Positions 20,128 through 31,068 are shown, counted from the first letter of the stretch. The stretch: DNA of 64,000 nucleotides from Lysobacter sp. 5GHs7-4 (GCF_021284765.1 NZ_CP089924.1:2994001-3058000); one strand, 5' to 3'. The notes: a model not told the origin generated them from the letters alone. Made by a program: numbers and translations.

Positions 20128-20654
20128 ACGCGAACGGCACGCGCGTGCGCAGTTTCGCGCCGGTCGCGGCCGCCGATGCGCGCGCCTTGGTGCTGGGCAG
20201 CATGCCGGGCGAGGCCTCGCTGACGGCCGTGCGCTACTACGCGCATGCGCAAAACCGCTTCTGGCCGATCATGGGCGCGCTGGTCGGCGCCGCGCCCGCC
20301 CTGCCCTACGAACAGCGATTGCAGCGGCTGATCGACGCCAGGATCGCGCTGTGGGACGTGCTGGCCAGCTGCGAGCGCGTGGGCAGCCTGGATACCGCGA
20401 TCCGCGCGCCGCAGGCGAACGATTTCGCCGCGTTCTTCGCCGCGCACCCGCAGGTGCGCACAGTGCTGTTCAACGGCGCGCAGGCGGAGACCAGCTTCCG
20501 CCGGTTGGTGTTGCCGGGCTTGGCGACGCCAAGGCCTGCGCTGCTCAGACTGCCTTCGACCAGTCCGGCCAACGCGTCGCAACGGCCCGAGCACAAGCTG
20601 CAGGCCTGGCGCGAAGGCCTGAGCGCGGCGGGCATCGCGTTGCGCGACGAATAG
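20124..20654 (+). CDS. Hypoxanthine/uracil-DNA glycosylase family protein
   Basis: Predicted base-excision repair enzyme of the uracil-DNA glycosylase superfamily, family 6-like (hypoxanthine-DNA glycosylase). The 176-residue product has the signature GSMPGEASL near residue 27, YYAHAQNRFWPIMG, ALWDVLASCERVGSLD and a C-terminal LRLPSTSPAN motif that carries the second active-site loop. No Fe-S cysteines. ATG overlaps the SDR stop. Family 6 enzymes typically remove deaminated adenine; the exact substrate is inferred. Confidence 0.88.
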   Translation: MNANGTRVRSFAPVAAADARALVLGSMPGEASLTAVRYYAHAQNRFWPIMGALVGAAPALPYEQRLQRLIDARIALWDVLASCERVGSLDTAIRAPQANDFAAFFAAHPQVRTVLFNGAQAETSFRRLVLPGLATPRPALLRLPSTSPANASQRPEHKLQAWREGLSAAGIALRDE

Positions 20655-20991
20655 CGCACGACGAATAGCGCACGACGAAAGCGGCGCGAGCGCGGGCGAT
20701 CGCGCGTTGCTTGCGTCATGCGTTACGCCGCTGTGGCGCCGATTCAGCAATACGCATCGCGTGTTTTGTCCTGAGCGCGCCCGCCACGACGTTGATAGCA
20801 GGGAGCCGCGGAATCACGCGCCTCCTCCGACCGCACCCTGACCTGATCCGCCGATCGGCGGAACGGGCCTCGCTGCGCCGATGGAGCGCCCAGCTCGCGA
20901 CTTTCTCCGTGCGCCGGGCCGCGCGCGGCGATTCCCCTAACCCCACGGCCCGACGCGCCATATGGACGCAACACCCATCAAGGAGCTGCAC
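20655..20991 (+). other. Intergenic region, 337 bp
   Basis: No supported gene. At the left end a 14-bp unit (GCGCACGACGAATA) is repeated in tandem across the glycosylase stop codon (about 20642-20680). The rest must contain the promoter of the downstream secreted protease; no clear hexamers were recognised. Confidence 0.5.
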
Positions 20992-22128
20992 ATGAAGTCG
21001 CACCACGTTTCTTCCCCCACGCTCGCCGCGCTGGTCGCCAGCCTGATCCTGCCTCTGGCCGCCCACGCCACCGACGTCAAGATCGTCCGCACCGCGCACG
21101 GCGACGTCGCCGTCGCCAACGCCCCCAAGACCCTCAGCCTCGCCAAGGGCGCCCTGCCCGCGCCGTTCGCGACCGCGCAGCAGCGCGCAGCGGTCAAGCC
21201 GCTGTTGTGGGCGCAAGACAAGGCCGAGGCGTTCAAGCCCGAGCCGCAGGCCCGCGTGTTGGGCCCGGCCGCGCGCAGCGAAGGCGGCGCCGCGCCGTCG
21301 TTCGCCAACTACCAGGCACGCAACCAGTTCGCCGAGGCCTGGAAGGCTGTCGATGCGCTGGAAGCCAAGCAGGGCAACCGCATCAGTCAGGCCGGCGACG
21401 TGGAAGCCCAGGACGGCGCCCACTACGGCTACACGCGTTTCCCGGGCAACTACTACACCTCGCAGTGGACCGCCGCGCCGTGGAACAAGATCGGCAAGCT
21501 CTACTTCACCAAGCCCGACGGCAGCTCCTCGTACTGCACCGCCAACGTGGTCAGCGGCAACTCGGTGCTGGCGACAGCCGCGCACTGCGTCTACACGCGC
21601 GGCGCCGGCTTCAACTCCAACTTCGTGTTCGTGCCGGCCGAACGCTACGGCGTGGCGCCCTACGGCAGCTACCGCTGGGCCCAGGCGACGGTGCCGAGCC
21701 AGTGGGTCAGCAACGGCGGCCGCCGCTGGGATCTGGGCCTGATCCGCCTGACCGGCGAGGTCAGCACCGGCCAGCCGGTGACCAACTACGTGGGCTGGCT
21801 GGGCCGCGCCTGGAACCAGGGCTATTCGCAGTTCATGTATTCGATCGGCTACTCGGCCGACATGAGCACGCAGTACACCAACATCTGCGCCGGCCAGACC
21901 TACAGCTCCGCCAACGAGGGCACCAATGTGCTGGTCCAGGGCTGCGACATGACCTACGGCAGCAGCGGCGGCGGCTGGTTGATGAACTACACGCCGAACT
22001 CGCACGGCGGCAATCAGGTCAACAGCGTGGTCAGCGGGCCGCACATCGGCGCGTTCGGCTCGGCCTATGTGGGCGCGCGCTTCAACGACGACAATCTGAT
22101 CCCGCTGTGCAACGTGGTGGGGTGCTGA
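20992..22128 (+). CDS. Secreted trypsin-like serine protease (S1 fold)
   Basis: Predicted extracellular protease, 378 residues. A signal peptide covers residues 1-26 (cleavage after AAHA), followed by a long pro-region to about residue 130. The catalytic domain shows His198 in TAAHC, Asp247 in RRWDLGLIRL and Ser325 in GSSGGGW. Cysteines at 182/199, 299/318 and near the C-terminus suggest disulfides. ATG chosen at 20992 for AAGGAG 6 nt upstream; an in-frame ATG at 20962 lacks this. Monocistronic, typical of the exoprotease-rich Lysobacter lifestyle (inference). Substrate unknown. Confidence 0.9.
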   Translation: MKSHHVSSPTLAALVASLILPLAAHATDVKIVRTAHGDVAVANAPKTLSLAKGALPAPFATAQQRAAVKPLLWAQDKAEAFKPEPQARVLGPAARSEGGAAPSFANYQARNQFAEAWKAVDALEAKQGNRISQAGDVEAQDGAHYGYTRFPGNYYTSQWTAAPWNKIGKLYFTKPDGSSSYCTANVVSGNSVLATAAHCVYTRGAGFNSNFVFVPAERYGVAPYGSYRWAQATVPSQWVSNGGRRWDLGLIRLTGEVSTGQPVTNYVGWLGRAWNQGYSQFMYSIGYSADMSTQYTNICAGQTYSSANEGTNVLVQGCDMTYGSSGGGWLMNYTPNSHGGNQVNSVVSGPHIGAFGSAYVGARFNDDNLIPLCNVVGC

Positions 22129-22712
22129 GGAACGGGGAGTTGGGTTCGGGACTCGCGATTAGGAGTCGCGGGTAGCGACCCCGATGCGTTATCTCCCGCG
22201 CGCGCGGGGATCCAGAGACTTCGGCGCCCTACCTCGGTGGAGCCCTGGGTCCCCGCGTTCGCGAGGACGACGAGCAAAGGCAACGGCTAAAGCGCGAAGG
22301 CGACGAGAGGAAGCGACCGCCAAAGTCGCGATGGCGACGAGCTGAGGGACGGCCGAAGCCGCGAGGCGCCGAGACGCCGCGCGGCCCCGATTCGTCATCC
22401 CCGCGCAAGGCGGGGATCCAGAGACTTCGGTGCCCTACCTCGGTGGAGCCCTGGGTCCCCGCGTTCGCGAGGACGACGAGCAAAAGCAACGGCCAAAGCG
22501 CGAAGGCGACGAGAGGAAGCGACCGCCAAAGTCGCGATGGCGACGAGCCGAGGGACGGCCGAAGCCGCGAGGCCCCGAGACGCCACGCTGTCCCGATCCG
22601 TCATCCCCGCGCAAGGCGGGGATCCAGTGACTTCAGCGCCATGCCCCGACTAAGCCCCGGAGCTTCTCTGTGCGAGAGCTAGGGCAATGCCGAACCGGCG
22701 GCGCGAACCGGC
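22129..22712. other. Gene-free repeat region, 584 bp
   Basis: Between the protease and the convergent dioxygenase gene. Most of it is the 206-bp tandem repeat described separately. Open frames on both strands here (for example 22229-22489 minus) merely translate the repeat and have no ribosome binding site. Confidence 0.7.
22206..22648. repeat. 206-bp tandem repeat made of REP-like palindromes
   Basis: Two complete units (22206-22411 and 22412-22617) differ at roughly nine positions by eye. A third begins at 22618 (GGGGATCCAGTGACTTC) and decays by about 22648. Each unit carries GTCATCCCCGCG-AAGG-CGGGGATCCAG and, about 55 bp away, an inverted, degenerate partner (CTGGGTCCCCGCGTTCGCG-AGGACGAC), a BIME-like arrangement. 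The same palindrome recurs at 53421-53499. Confidence 0.85.
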
Positions 22713-23651
22713 TTACTTGAGCTTGATCTCGCGCAAGCGCTCTTCCAGATAGCCCTGCGCCGTGATCGGCTCGGGATAGCGGCTGGGGTTGTCCGGCGTG
22801 ATCGTCGAGGGCAGCACGTCGATCAGGAAATCCGGATTCGGGTGCAGGAAGAACGGCGTCGAATAACGCGGCTGGCGCGCCTTCTCACCCGGCGGGTTCA
22901 CCACGCGGTGCGTGGTCGACGGATACACGTGGTTGGTCAGGCGCTGCAGCATGTCGCCGATGTTGACCACGATGGTGTCGGCGTCGGCGGTGAACGGCAC
23001 CCACTCGCCCTTGCGCGACTTCACTTCCAAGCCTTCAGAGCTCGCGCCGACCAGCAGCGTGATCAGGTTGATGTCCTCGTGCGCGCCGGCGCGCTCGTTG
23101 GGGATGTCGTCGGCGGTGATCGGCGGATAGTGGATCGGGCGCAGGATCGAATTGCCCGAGTCGGTCTTGTCGGCGAAATAGTTCTCCGGCAGGCCGATAT
23201 GCAGGGCCAGCGCGCTGAGCACGCGCGAACCCAGCGAATCCAGCGCCTGGTACAGGCCGTAAGCCTGCTCGCGGAACTCGGGAATCTCGTCCGGCCACAG
23301 GTTGGCCGGCATCGCCTCGGCGTACTTGGAGTCGCGCGGAATCTCGCGGCCGACGTGCCAGAACTCCTTGAGATCGAAGTGCTTGGAGTCCTTGGCGGTC
23401 TCCACGCCGAACGGGGTGTAGCCGCGCGCGCCGCCGCTGCCGGGCACGTGGTACTGGCGCTTGGTCTCCTCCGGCAGCGCGAAGAAGCGCTTGAACAGGT
23501 CGTAGGACTGGTCGATCTGCTCGGCCGGAATGCCGTGGCCGCGGATGCCGGCGAAGCCCCACTCGCGGTAGGCCGCGCCGAGCTCGGCGACGAAGGCGTC
23601 GCGATCAGTGTCGAAGCGGCGGATATCTAAGGTCGGAATCTGCGAAGTCAT
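22713..23651 (-). CDS. 2-oxoglutarate/Fe(II)-dependent dioxygenase, IPNS-like
   Basis: Member of the isopenicillin-N-synthase-like oxygenase superfamily, 312 residues. The N-terminal DIOX_N domain contains WGFAGIRGHGIP; the C-terminal double-stranded beta helix has Fe ligands His191 and Asp193 (HEDINLITLL) and His248 (STTHRVVNP), with Arg262/Ser264 (RYSTPFF) for 2-oxoglutarate. The substrate is not evident. Start at MTSQIP (23651); two Met upstream (to 23687) are possible but have no better binding site. It stands alone between the repeat region and glmM, 77 bp from glmM. Confidence 0.88.
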   Translation of the reverse strand: MTSQIPTLDIRRFDTDRDAFVAELGAAYREWGFAGIRGHGIPAEQIDQSYDLFKRFFALPEETKRQYHVPGSGGARGYTPFGVETAKDSKHFDLKEFWHVGREIPRDSKYAEAMPANLWPDEIPEFREQAYGLYQALDSLGSRVLSALALHIGLPENYFADKTDSGNSILRPIHYPPITADDIPNERAGAHEDINLITLLVGASSEGLEVKSRKGEWVPFTADADTIVVNIGDMLQRLTNHVYPSTTHRVVNPPGEKARQPRYSTPFFLHPNPDFLIDVLPSTITPDNPSRYPEPITAQGYLEERLREIKLK

Positions 23652-23728
23652 CTCGTTCGGTCTCATGAGTTCGGAGCCGCTGACCATTCAGCGGTTCCGC
23701 GCGCCAGCCATGGCGCTTTGGCCGCGGC

Positions 23729-25068
23729 TCACTGCGCGGCGGTGCGCACGGCTTCGGCCAGACGCTGCAGTGTATCCAGCATCAGTTGACGATCGTCTGC
23801 TTCCACCGTCACGCGCACCACCGGCTCGGTGCCGGAGGGGCGCAGGAAGGCGCGGCCGCGGCCGGCCACGGCGGTCTGCGCCTGCGCCAGCGCGGCCTGC
23901 ACCGCCGGTGCCTCGGCCGGCTTGGCGCCGCCTTCGTAACGCACGTTGACGGTCTTCTGCGGGACTTTGACGAAACCCTGCAGCGCCTGCGCCAGGCTGA
24001 TGCCGCGGCGGCGCAGCACCTCCAGCACCTGCAGCGCGCTAACGATGCCGTCGCCGGTGCTGGTGCGGTCCAGGCACAGCAGATGGCCGGAGGCCTCGCC
24101 GCCCAGCACCGCGCCGTTGGCGATCAGTTGCTGGTGCACGTAGCGGTCGCCGACCTTGGCGCGCAGGAAACCGATGCCGCGTTGCTGGAACGCGCGCTCC
24201 AGCGCGTAATTGGTCATCAGCGTGCCGACCACCGGGCCGCGCAGGCGGCCGCTGTCCTGCCAGTCGCAGGCCAGCACATAGATCAGGTCGTCGCCGTCGC
24301 GCACGGTGCCGTCGCCGTCGACGAACAGCACCCGGTCGCCGTCGCCGTCGAAGGCGATGCCCAGGTCGGCGCCGCTGGCCTTGACGCGTTCGGCCAGGGT
24401 TTCCGGATGGGTCGAGCCGACGCCGTCGTTGATGTTGAGTCCGTTGGGGTCGATGCCGATCGCGTCCACGCGCGCGCCCAGCTCGCGCAGCACCAGCGGG
24501 CCGAGCTGATAGGTCGCGCCGTTGGCGCAGTCCATGGCGATGCGCATGCCGCCCAGGTCGAAGCCCTTGGGCACCGAGCCCTTGCAGGCCTCGATGTAGC
24601 GGCCCAGCGCGTCGCGCGTGCGCACCGCCTTGCCCAGCTCTTCGGAGGGCACGGTGCGGAACGGCTGCTCCAGCGCGGCCTCGATCGCCAGTTCGGTGGC
24701 GTCGTCGAGCTTCTCGCCTTCGGCGGAGAAGAACTTGATGCCGTTGTCGTAATGCGGATTGTGCGAGGCCGAGATCACGATGCCGCCGTCGGCGCGCATC
24801 GAATGGGTCAGGTGCGCGACCGCCGGGGTCGGCATCGGGCCCATCAGCTGCACGTCGACGCCGGCCGCGACCAGTCCGGCCTCCAGCGCGGCCTCGAACA
24901 TGTAGTTCGAAATGCGCGTGTCCTTGCCGATGATCACCACCGGCTTACGCCAGTCGCGCCGCGCCAGCGCATGGCCGTAAGCGTTGCCCAGCCGCAGCAC
25001 GAAATCGGCCGAAATCGGGCCCTCGCCCACCCGGCCGCGGATGCCGTCGGTACCGAAGTACTTGCGGC

Positions 25069-25072
<4 letters not shown>
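23729..25072 (-). CDS. glmM: Phosphoglucosamine mutase
   Basis: Converts glucosamine 6-phosphate to glucosamine 1-phosphate for peptidoglycan and LPS precursors. The 447-residue product has the phosphoserine loop [14 protein letters not shown] (Ser103), the metal loop [11 protein letters not shown], the sugar loop GGEASGHLL and the phosphate loop [11 protein letters not shown]. The start is a TTG at 25072 whose last two bases overlap the accD TGA; GGAGG lies about 7 nt upstream. The frame runs on through accD, but homology begins at [12 protein letters not shown]. Confidence 0.96.
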
Positions 25073-25968
<896 letters not shown>

Positions 25969-26058
25969 GCGTTGCGTTTTTCCCGTTCAGGCTGCTGGAG
26001 GGGCCGGTCCACGGTCCGTGGCGGAACCCGGCCTAGGCGCCAAGCATGGCGCGTTCGT

Positions 26059-26136
26059 GGATCGAGCACGCAAGTGCTTGATCCAGCGAGAGTCCGTACC
26101 CGTCCTGGAGGGACGCGTCCGGACTTTCCCTAGCGG
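26059..26136. repeat. Two adjacent inverted repeats between trpA and accD
   Basis: First hairpin 26059-26084: GGATCGAGCAC/GTGCTTGATCC with a GCAA loop and one G-U wobble. The second, nested, spans about 26090-26136: AGTCCG ... CGGACT enclosing CGTCC-TGGA-GGGACG. They lie 90-170 bp upstream of accD on its coding strand and have no T-run there. They could be an RNA leader structure or a trpA transcript 3' end. Confidence 0.5.
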
Positions 26137-26194
26137 TCCAGTTTAGCGCAGCCGGGTTTGCGTCAGGCAGGGGCGACGGCAACGCCCACCGGGC

Positions 26195-27016
26195 TCAGGC
26201 CGGCGCGTCGAGCGCCTGCCGCAGCGGCGTCAGGAACGCGGTGGCGGCATCGGTCGCAGCGATCGCCGCGACGGCACCTTCGACATGGGTCGCGGCCAAC
26301 GCCGCGACCAAGGCGCTGCCCACCACCACGCCCTCGGCCTCGCGCGCCATCGCGGTGGCGCTGGCGGCGTCCTTGATGCCGAAGCCGGCCACCACCGGCA
26401 CCCGGCTGCGCTGGCGGATCTCGCTCAGGCGCTGGTTGGCGGCGACCGCGTCGAGACGGTCGGCCCCGGTCACGCCGGCGAAGCTGACGTAATAGAGATA
26501 GCCCTGGGCGTCGTCGCACAGCAGCGCCAGGCGCTGGTCGGTGGTGGTCGGCGAGGCCAGCAGGATCAGTTGCAGTCCGGCCGCATCGAACGCGGCGCGC
26601 AGCTCGGCGGCTTCCTCCGGCGGCAGGTCGACCAGCAGCACGCCGTCGACGCCGGCCGCGACCGCCTCGGCGGCGAAGCGCGCCGCGCCGCGAATCTCGA
26701 TCGGGTTGAGGTAGCCCATCAGCACCACCGGCGTGTCGGCGTCGCGCTGGCGGAATTCGGCCACACAGCGCAAGGCGTAGGACAGGCCGGCGCCGCGCGC
26801 GATCGCGCGCTCGGAGCTGCGCTGGATGATCGGGCCGTCGGCCATGGGATCGGAGAACGGCACGCCCAGCTCGATCACGTCGGCGCCGGCGGCGGCCAGC
26901 GCGTGCATCACCGGCACGGTCGCCTCCAGCGACGGATCGCCGGCGGTGAAGAACGGAACCAGGGCTTTGCGGTTGTGCGCCTTGAGCGCGGCGAAACGGA
27001 TGTCGATGCGGTTCAT
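26195..27016 (-). CDS. trpA: Tryptophan synthase alpha chain
   Basis: Cleaves indole-3-glycerol phosphate to indole and glyceraldehyde 3-phosphate; partner of TrpB. The 273-residue TIM barrel shows catalytic Glu49 (VIELGVPFSDP) and Asp60 and the phosphate-binding GFGIKD segment. ATG at 27016 (MNRIDIRF) is the family start; the longer open frame to 27145 runs through repeat DNA. Separated from trpB by 145 bp holding a palindromic repeat. Confidence 0.97.
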   Translation of the reverse strand: MNRIDIRFAALKAHNRKALVPFFTAGDPSLEATVPVMHALAAAGADVIELGVPFSDPMADGPIIQRSSERAIARGAGLSYALRCVAEFRQRDADTPVVLMGYLNPIEIRGAARFAAEAVAAGVDGVLLVDLPPEEAAELRAAFDAAGLQLILLASPTTTDQRLALLCDDAQGYLYYVSFAGVTGADRLDAVAANQRLSEIRQRSRVPVVAGFGIKDAASATAMAREAEGVVVGSALVAALAATHVEGAVAAIAATDAATAFLTPLRQALDAPA

Positions 27017-27040
27017 GCGATGACTGCGGCTTCTGCTGGT

Positions 27041-27156
27041 AGCCCTTCTCCCGTCGGGAGAGGGGTTGGGGTGAGGGTTCGGCGCGGATGCGCGGCGCCG
27101 TACTCGCGCCGCACCCTCATCCGCCCTACGGGCACCTTCTCCCACAGGGAGAAGGA
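27041..27156. repeat. Large compound palindromic repeat between trpB and trpA
   Basis: Left part (27041-27078) contains CTTCTCCCGTCGGGAG then GGGGTGAGGGT. Right part (27112-27154) contains ACCCTCATCCGCCCTACGGG then CCTTCTCCCACAGGGAGAAGG. Each end has its own hairpin and the inner arms (GTGAGGGT/ACCCTCAT and GGCGCG/CGCGCC) pair with each other, so the whole 115 bp can fold. It resembles dispersed intergenic palindromes of GC-rich proteobacteria. Confidence 0.7.
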
Positions 27157-27161
27157 AAAAC

Positions 27162-28403
<1,242 letters not shown>

Positions 28404-28420
28404 TTTATCGCAGGCAAAGG

Positions 28421-28446
28421 GCGCCGATAACGAATAATATCGGCGC
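28421..28446. promoter_or_regulatory. Perfect 9-bp dyad in the trpB/LysR divergent promoter
   Basis: GCGCCGATA (28421-28429), an 8-nt AT-rich centre, TATCGGCGC (28438-28446). It is the only sizeable inverted repeat between the two divergent starts and has AT-rich -10-like sequence (TAATAT/TATTAT) in its core. It is a good candidate for the operator of the adjacent LysR-type protein. Confidence 0.6.
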
Positions 28447-28472
28447 TATCCGTCAGAAAAACTCACCTATCG

Positions 28473-29363
28473 ATGAGCCGCGACCTGCCCCCGCTCAATG
28501 CCCTGCGCGCGTTCGAGGCGGTGGCGCGCCTGGACGGCGTGGGCCGGGCCGCCGCCGAACTGCACGTGACCCACGGTGCGGTCAGCCGCCAGCTGCGTGT
28601 GCTGGAGGAGGCGTTGGGCACGGCGCTGTTCCTGCGCGAGGGCCGCGGTCTGGCGCTGACGCCGGCTGGGCAACGCCTGTACGAAGCTGCGGCCGACGGC
28701 TTCGCGCCGCTGCGCGCGGCTTGGGCCGAACTGCAACGGCGGCCGACGCAGGCGCCGCTGGTGCTGGGCTGCCCCGGCAGCGTGCTGGCGCGCTGGATGA
28801 TTCCGCGGCTGGAGCGCCTGGCGCAGCAGCGCCCGGCGCTGCGCCTGCACCTGGCCGCCAACGACACCGCGCCCGATACCGCGCTCACCGGCCTGGACGC
28901 GGCGCTGTTGATCGCCGCGCCGCCGTGGCCGGCCGACTGGCAGGTGCGCGAGCTGGCCGTGGAACGCATCGGCCCAGTGCTGAGCCCGCGCTGGCCCGGT
29001 GCCGCGGCCTTGCGCACGGCGCCGCCGCAGGCTTTGCAGGGGCTGGAATTGCTGCACACCGCCTCGCGCCCGCAGGCCTGGAGCGACTGGGCGACACGGG
29101 CCGGACTGGACCCGGCGGCGCTGCGTCCCGGCACGGGCTTCGCCCACCTCTACTACCTGCTGGAAGCGGCCAACGCCGGCTTGGGCGTGGCGATCGCGCC
29201 GCAGCCGCTGGTGGCCGAGGACATCGCCGCTGGGCGCCTGCTGGCGCCGTGGGGCTTCGTCGACACCGATGCGCGTTGGGTGCTGTGCACGCCGCGCCGG
29301 CGCGAGGATGCGCGCGCGGCGGAGTTGGCGGCTTGGTTGAGCGAGGCGTTGGCGCAGGTTTGA
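28473..29363 (+). CDS. LysR-type transcriptional regulator, GcvA/TrpI-like
   Basis: DNA-binding regulator, 296 residues. The N-terminal winged helix-turn-helix ([20 protein letters not shown], then [16 protein letters not shown]) begins like GcvA/TrpI/AmpR members; the rest is the periplasmic-binding-like effector domain. Divergent orientation to trpB mirrors TrpI of pseudomonads, which activates trpBA in response to indoleglycerol phosphate (known for TrpI; inferred here). It separates trpF from trpB. No strong ribosome binding site precedes the ATG. Confidence 0.88.
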   Translation: MSRDLPPLNALRAFEAVARLDGVGRAAAELHVTHGAVSRQLRVLEEALGTALFLREGRGLALTPAGQRLYEAAADGFAPLRAAWAELQRRPTQAPLVLGCPGSVLARWMIPRLERLAQQRPALRLHLAANDTAPDTALTGLDAALLIAAPPWPADWQVRELAVERIGPVLSPRWPGAAALRTAPPQALQGLELLHTASRPQAWSDWATRAGLDPAALRPGTGFAHLYYLLEAANAGLGVAIAPQPLVAEDIAAGRLLAPWGFVDTDARWVLCTPRRREDARAAELAAWLSEALAQV

Positions 29364-29405
29364 GCGCGGATGGATCAGTCGGAATGACGCCGGCGAAGCC
29401 GTAGG

Positions 29406-29430
29406 GTGCGGTGAGCGTAGCGAACCGCAC
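29406..29430. repeat. Inverted repeat downstream of the LysR gene
   Basis: GTGCGGT (29406-29412) pairs with ACCGCAC (29424-29430) around GAGCGTAGCGA, within GTAGGGTGCGGTGAGCG. This resembles a widespread intergenic palindrome; no T-run follows. It lies between the convergent LysR gene and trpF. Confidence 0.5.
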
Positions 29431-29539
29431 TACCGCGACTCTCGGTTAGCGCGTCGATGCGGTTGTCACCGCATCCTGCTTCGCTGGCCGTGTGGAATGG
29501 GGCATGTGCCCGCATCGTTTCGACGCAAGCCGGAACGCC

Positions 29540-30211
29540 TCAATCGGAATGGCAATCCGCGCGCCGCACTTCCTCGACGAAGCGCCGCATCAGGTCGCCG
29601 TCCTTGCGGCCCGGTGCGCTTTCGATGCCGCTGGAGACGTCCACGCCCCAGGGGCGCGTGGCCATGATGGCGTCGAACACGTTGTCCGGCACCAAACCGC
29701 CGGCGAGCAGGAACGGCTTGTGCATGCCGCCGGGAATGCGCGACCAGTCGAAGGTCTTGCCGCTGCCGCCGCTGCCGCCGGCGACGTGGCTGTCGAGCAG
29801 GAAGCCGGCCGCGGCGGGATAGCGCGCATGCAGGGCCAGGCCCGCCGATGCGCCGGTGTCGCCGCCCTCGCCCATCGCCACCGCCTTGATGTACGGCACG
29901 CCGAACGAACGGCAGAAGGCGTCGGTCTCGTCGCCGTGAAACTGCAGCAGGCTGGGCCGCACCTGGCGCACCACTTCGCGCACCTGGTCGACCGGGTTGT
30001 CCATGAACAAGGCCACCGCGTCGACCAGCGGCGCCAGCGCCTGGCGCATCGCGCGCGCTTCCTCGGCCTCGACCCGGCGCTTGCTGGATTCGGCGAACAC
30101 GAAGCCGATCGCGTCGGCGCCCAGCTCGCATGCCAGGCGCACGTCGCCGGGGCTGGTGAAGCCGCAGAACTTGATGCGGGTACGGAACAGGGTCTTGGTC
30201 GGATGACTCAC
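29540..30211 (-). CDS. trpF: Phosphoribosylanthranilate isomerase
   Basis: Third step of tryptophan synthesis from anthranilate. The 223-residue TIM barrel has catalytic Cys16 ([11 protein letters not shown]), FQFHGDE-like LLQFHGDET and the [16 protein letters not shown] segments. The start is a GTG at 30211 with GGAGG about 7 nt upstream, overlapping the truA stop as GTGA. The longer open frame to 30718 is truA shadow. Confidence 0.96.
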   Translation of the reverse strand: MSHPTKTLFRTRIKFCGFTSPGDVRLACELGADAIGFVFAESSKRRVEAEEARAMRQALAPLVDAVALFMDNPVDQVREVVRQVRPSLLQFHGDETDAFCRSFGVPYIKAVAMGEGGDTGASAGLALHARYPAAAGFLLDSHVAGGSGGSGKTFDWSRIPGGMHKPFLLAGGLVPDNVFDAIMATRPWGVDVSSGIESAPGRKDGDLMRRFVEEVRRADCHSD

Positions 30212-31065
30212 AACAGCACCTCCGCCGGCAACGGCCAGTCCGCAGGGTAACGCGGACCGATGAAGACCAGGCCCGCCGAGGGCGCGGTCGGCCCGGCCAC
30301 GGTGCGGTCGCGGCCCGCCAGCAACTCGCCGATCCAGGCCTCGGGCTGCTCGCCGCGGCCCACCGGCAACAGGCTGCCGACGATGTTGCGCACCATGTGA
30401 TGCAGGAACGCGTTGGCCTGCACTTCCATCTCGACGACATCGCCGTCGCGGCGCACGGCGATGTACTGCAGATCTCGGCGCGCGTGCGGCGCCTGGCAGT
30501 GCACGGTGCGGAACGCGGAGAAGTCGTTCTCGCCCAGCAGCGCCTGGGCGGCGCGGTGCATGGCGTCGGCGTCCAGCGGACGGCGCTCCCAGCTCAGGTA
30601 TTGACGCTGCAACGCGGGGCGCACCGGGCGATTGAGAATGCGGTATCGGTAACGGCGCGCGCGCGCCGAGAAGCGCGCATGGAAATCGTCGGCCACCGGC
30701 ACGCACCAGCGTACGCACACCGAAGGCGGCAGACGCGAGGTCGTGCCCAGCACCCAGCCACGCGGTTCGCGCTGCGCCGGGCCGTCGAAATGCACCACCT
30801 GGCAGGACGCATGCACGCCGGCATCGGTGCGGCCGGCGCAGGTCACCTCGATCGGGCGCCCGGCGACGAAGGACAGCGCCTCCTCGACCGCGCCTTGCAC
30901 CGTGGGTTCGCTACGCGATTCGGGTTCGCCCGGCCGGTTCAGGCGCTGCCAGCCGGAAAACGCGCTGCCGTCGTACTCGATGCCTACGGCGTAGCGCCGC
31001 GTCGCGGCCGGATCCTGGGCGGTGGTGGCGGCCGCGGCGGGCGTCGTCGAAACCTCGACCGTCAC
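30208..31065 (-). CDS. truA: tRNA pseudouridine(38-40) synthase
   Basis: Makes pseudouridine at positions 38-40 of the tRNA anticodon arm. The 285-residue product has the catalytic Asp81 in [11 protein letters not shown], the N-terminal [13 protein letters not shown] and C-terminal [13 protein letters not shown] motifs. GTG start at 31065, 3 bp after the fimV stop; overlaps trpF by 4 bp. Confidence 0.96.
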   Translation of the reverse strand: MTVEVSTTPAAAATTAQDPAATRRYAVGIEYDGSAFSGWQRLNRPGEPESRSEPTVQGAVEEALSFVAGRPIEVTCAGRTDAGVHASCQVVHFDGPAQREPRGWVLGTTSRLPPSVCVRWCVPVADDFHARFSARARRYRYRILNRPVRPALQRQYLSWERRPLDADAMHRAAQALLGENDFSAFRTVHCQAPHARRDLQYIAVRRDGDVVEMEVQANAFLHHMVRNIVGSLLPVGRGEQPEAWIGELLAGRDRTVAGPTAPSAGLVFIGPRYPADWPLPAEVLL

Positions 31066-31068
31066 GCC

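Noticed and set aside
22229..22604. Small minus-strand proteins (VVLANAGTQ-type) in the repeat
   Set aside because: Identical translations recur in each unit because DNA is repeated; no start signals, and such peptides are common spurious calls from REP DNA.
22187..22640. CRISPR-like array
   Set aside because: The repeat unit is 206 bp, only two to three units, with no unique spacers and no cas genes; it is a tandem BIME-like repeat.
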